From the NCBI GenBank assembly GCA_903870275.1, contig CAIQCK010000012.1, forward strand, positions 124,001-188,000: a stretch of 64,000 nt of DNA, in the 5' to 3' direction. Numbering within the stretch: the stretch's first letter is position 1; the number at the start of each line of letters is the position of its first letter. Below the pieces are notes generated by a model. That model had not been told where the DNA came from. It saw only the letters and a program-made list of their open reading frames with translations, and did no database searches. Positions 62,626 through 64,000 of the stretch are shown here, in pieces. This DNA is from an uncultured bacterium (GTDB taxonomy: Bacteria > Verrucomicrobiota > Verrucomicrobiia > CAIQCK01). A program made the translations under genes and the position numbers.

Positions 62626-63960
62626 ATGGACACCAACATCAATTCCACCAGTCGGCGGCAGTTTTTGAAAACCTCCAGCGCGGCGGTCGTCACCGGCGCG
62701 ATGGCGGCGCCATTCATCCTTTCCAGCGACGCCCGCGCAGCGGGCAGCAGCGAGAAGCTCAAGATCGGCTTCATCGGCTGCGGCGGGCGCGGCTCGGGCG
62801 CGGTCCGGCAGGCGCTCAAGGCCGACAGCAATGTCGAGCTGTATGCCATGGCCGACGTGTTCCCGGAGAAGATCGCCAGCAGCCTGGCGCAGTTACAGAA
62901 GCTCACGAAGGCCGAGCCGCCGCAAATCGCGCCGGAGAAGATCAATTGCCCGCCGGAGCGGCAGTTCGTCGGGCTGGACGCCTACAAGAAAGTCCTCGAT
63001 TGCGGCGTGGATGTGGTGTTGCTGACGACACCGCCGGGATTCCGCCCGCAGCAGTTCAAGGCCGCCGTCGAGGCGGGCAAGCACGTTTTCCTGGAGAAAC
63101 CGATGGCCACCGACGCCCCCGGCGTGCGGTCGGTAATGGAATCGGTGAAGCTCGCGAAGGCGAAGAAGCTCGCCGTCGTCGCCGGCTTTTGCTGGCGCTA
63201 CGACTACGCGCGGCGCGAGTTCTTCAAGCGCATCCTCGATGGCGCCGTCGGCGAGTTGCGCGCGCTCTACGGCTGCTACTGGTCGGGACCGGTCAAGCCG
63301 ATGGACAGCGCCGAGCAGCGCCCGGCGGGCATGAGCGACGTCGAATGGCAATTGCGCCACTGGTATAACTTCGTCTGGACCTGCGGCGACGGCCTCGTCG
63401 AGCAGGGCTGCCATACGCTCGACAAAGTCCTCTGGGCCATGAAGGACGAGCCGCCCCTGAAGTGCGTCGCCGTCGGCGGCCGGCAGGTGCCCAATCCCGG
63501 CGGCAACATCTACGATCACGTCGAGGTCAACTACGTCTGGCCCAACGGCGTGCGCGCGTTCTTCGGCCACCGCCAGTTGCCCAAGTGCCCCGGCATCGTC
63601 GCCGACTATGTCATGGGCACCAAGGGCGTCGGCACCATCGGCGAACAGGGCCAGCCGCTCCCGCAGATCACTGGCGAGTCGAAATGGATCTACGACGGCC
63701 CCAAGAACGACATGTATCAGACCGAGCACGACGAGTTCTTCGCCTCCATCCGCAGCGGCGAGCCGATCAACAACGGCGAGCGCATGGCCACCAGCACCAT
63801 GGCCGCCATCATGGGCCGCATGGCCGCCTACACCGGCGCGGAGGTCACGTGGGAAAAGGCCCTCGCCTCCCAGGAGCGCCTCGTGCCGGAAACGCTCGAT
63901 TGGAACCAGGAACTGCCCGTCGCGCCGATGGCCATCCCGGGAACGACGAAGTTCTCCTGA
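62626..63960 (+). CDS. Gfo/Idh/MocA-family oxidoreductase with Tat signal
   Basis: 444 aa. A twin-arginine leader (TSRRQFLKTSSAAVVTGAMA) is followed by the NAD(P)-binding Rossmann motif KIGFIGCGGRGSGAV. The family core includes VLLTTPPGFRPQQFKAAVEAGKHVFLEKPMATDA with the EKP catalytic Lys, and FVWTCGDGLVEQGCHTLDKVLWAM, with the family's conserved His in the second domain. Members oxidise or reduce sugars and related polyols; Tat-exported, cofactor-retaining versions are common in Verrucomicrobiota and Planctomycetes. It stands alone, divergent from the secretion operon, and only 40 nt follow in the window. Confidence 0.9.
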   Translation: MDTNINSTSRRQFLKTSSAAVVTGAMAAPFILSSDARAAGSSEKLKIGFIGCGGRGSGAVRQALKADSNVELYAMADVFPEKIASSLAQLQKLTKAEPPQIAPEKINCPPERQFVGLDAYKKVLDCGVDVVLLTTPPGFRPQQFKAAVEAGKHVFLEKPMATDAPGVRSVMESVKLAKAKKLAVVAGFCWRYDYARREFFKRILDGAVGELRALYGCYWSGPVKPMDSAEQRPAGMSDVEWQLRHWYNFVWTCGDGLVEQGCHTLDKVLWAMKDEPPLKCVAVGGRQVPNPGGNIYDHVEVNYVWPNGVRAFFGHRQLPKCPGIVADYVMGTKGVGTIGEQGQPLPQITGESKWIYDGPKNDMYQTEHDEFFASIRSGEPINNGERMATSTMAAIMGRMAAYTGAEVTWEKALASQERLVPETLDWNQELPVAPMAIPGTTKFS

Positions 63961-64000
63961 TGCGACCCAGGCGTGCGCAAAGGTTGTGAAGTTCCAGACA

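Noticed and set aside
1-64000. CRISPR array, tRNA or rRNA genes, complete insertion sequence
   Set aside because: No regularly spaced repeats, cloverleaf sequences, rRNA motifs or transposase genes were seen.

Overview
The window is GC-rich, very densely coded bacterial DNA. Secreted glycan-active enzymes, many twin-arginine (RR) leaders, DUF-type hydrolases without SusC/SusD/TonB partners, and a complete Gsp-type secretion operon suggest a Verrucomicrobiota-type organism, perhaps the Pedosphaera/Limisphaera side. That assignment is an inference from gene content; no rRNA or tRNA gene is visible.

Region A (1-42.5 kb, all on +) is a very long glycan-degradation locus. It has a GH89-like protein, a polysaccharide-deacetylase-like protein, a GH20-like enzyme, a creatininase-family amidohydrolase and several right-handed beta-helix proteins. 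It also has GH42/DUF4832-like barrels, a glucarate-dehydratase-like enolase-superfamily enzyme, other large putative hydrolases, an AGE-family epimerase, a GH2-like protein, an MFS transporter and an SDR dehydrogenase. Further on come GH5 and GH29 enzymes, a pyruvyl-transferase-family protein, an RraA-type aldolase, an FAD oxidoreductase, a PPOX-type flavoprotein and a GNAT acetyltransferase. Exported enzymes appear to cut a complex polysaccharide, and the MFS, epimerase, SDR, enolase-type dehydratase and RraA proteins look suited to taking up and catabolising sugars or sugar acids. Many gene borders overlap by 1 or 4 bases, implying translational coupling. Two stretches break the pattern: a lower-GC gene (10.07-11.21 kb) sitting between two copies of an 82-bp sequence, and a lower-GC, loosely spaced block (22.7-29.9 kb).

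Region B (42.6-47.1 kb) holds a DUF362 Tat protein, an exported DJ-1/PfpI protein, a TPR-zincin fusion and an RluA-type pseudouridine synthase. An inverted-repeat-rich, MITE-like element lies in the only gene-free stretch longer than 300 bp (44597-45116).

Region C (47.2-62.5 kb, all on -) is a type II secretion/type IV pilus-like operon. It runs TPR protein, GspE, F, G, H, I, J, K, a PilM/GspL-like protein, a GspM/PilO-like protein, a GspC/PilP-like proline-rich protein and the secretin GspD. It ends with a kinase that has an N-terminal cyclic-nucleotide-binding domain and a C-terminal FHA domain. It plausibly exports the enzymes of region A.

Region D (62.6-64 kb) is a divergent Gfo/Idh/MocA oxidoreductase with a Tat signal and a recognisable promoter.
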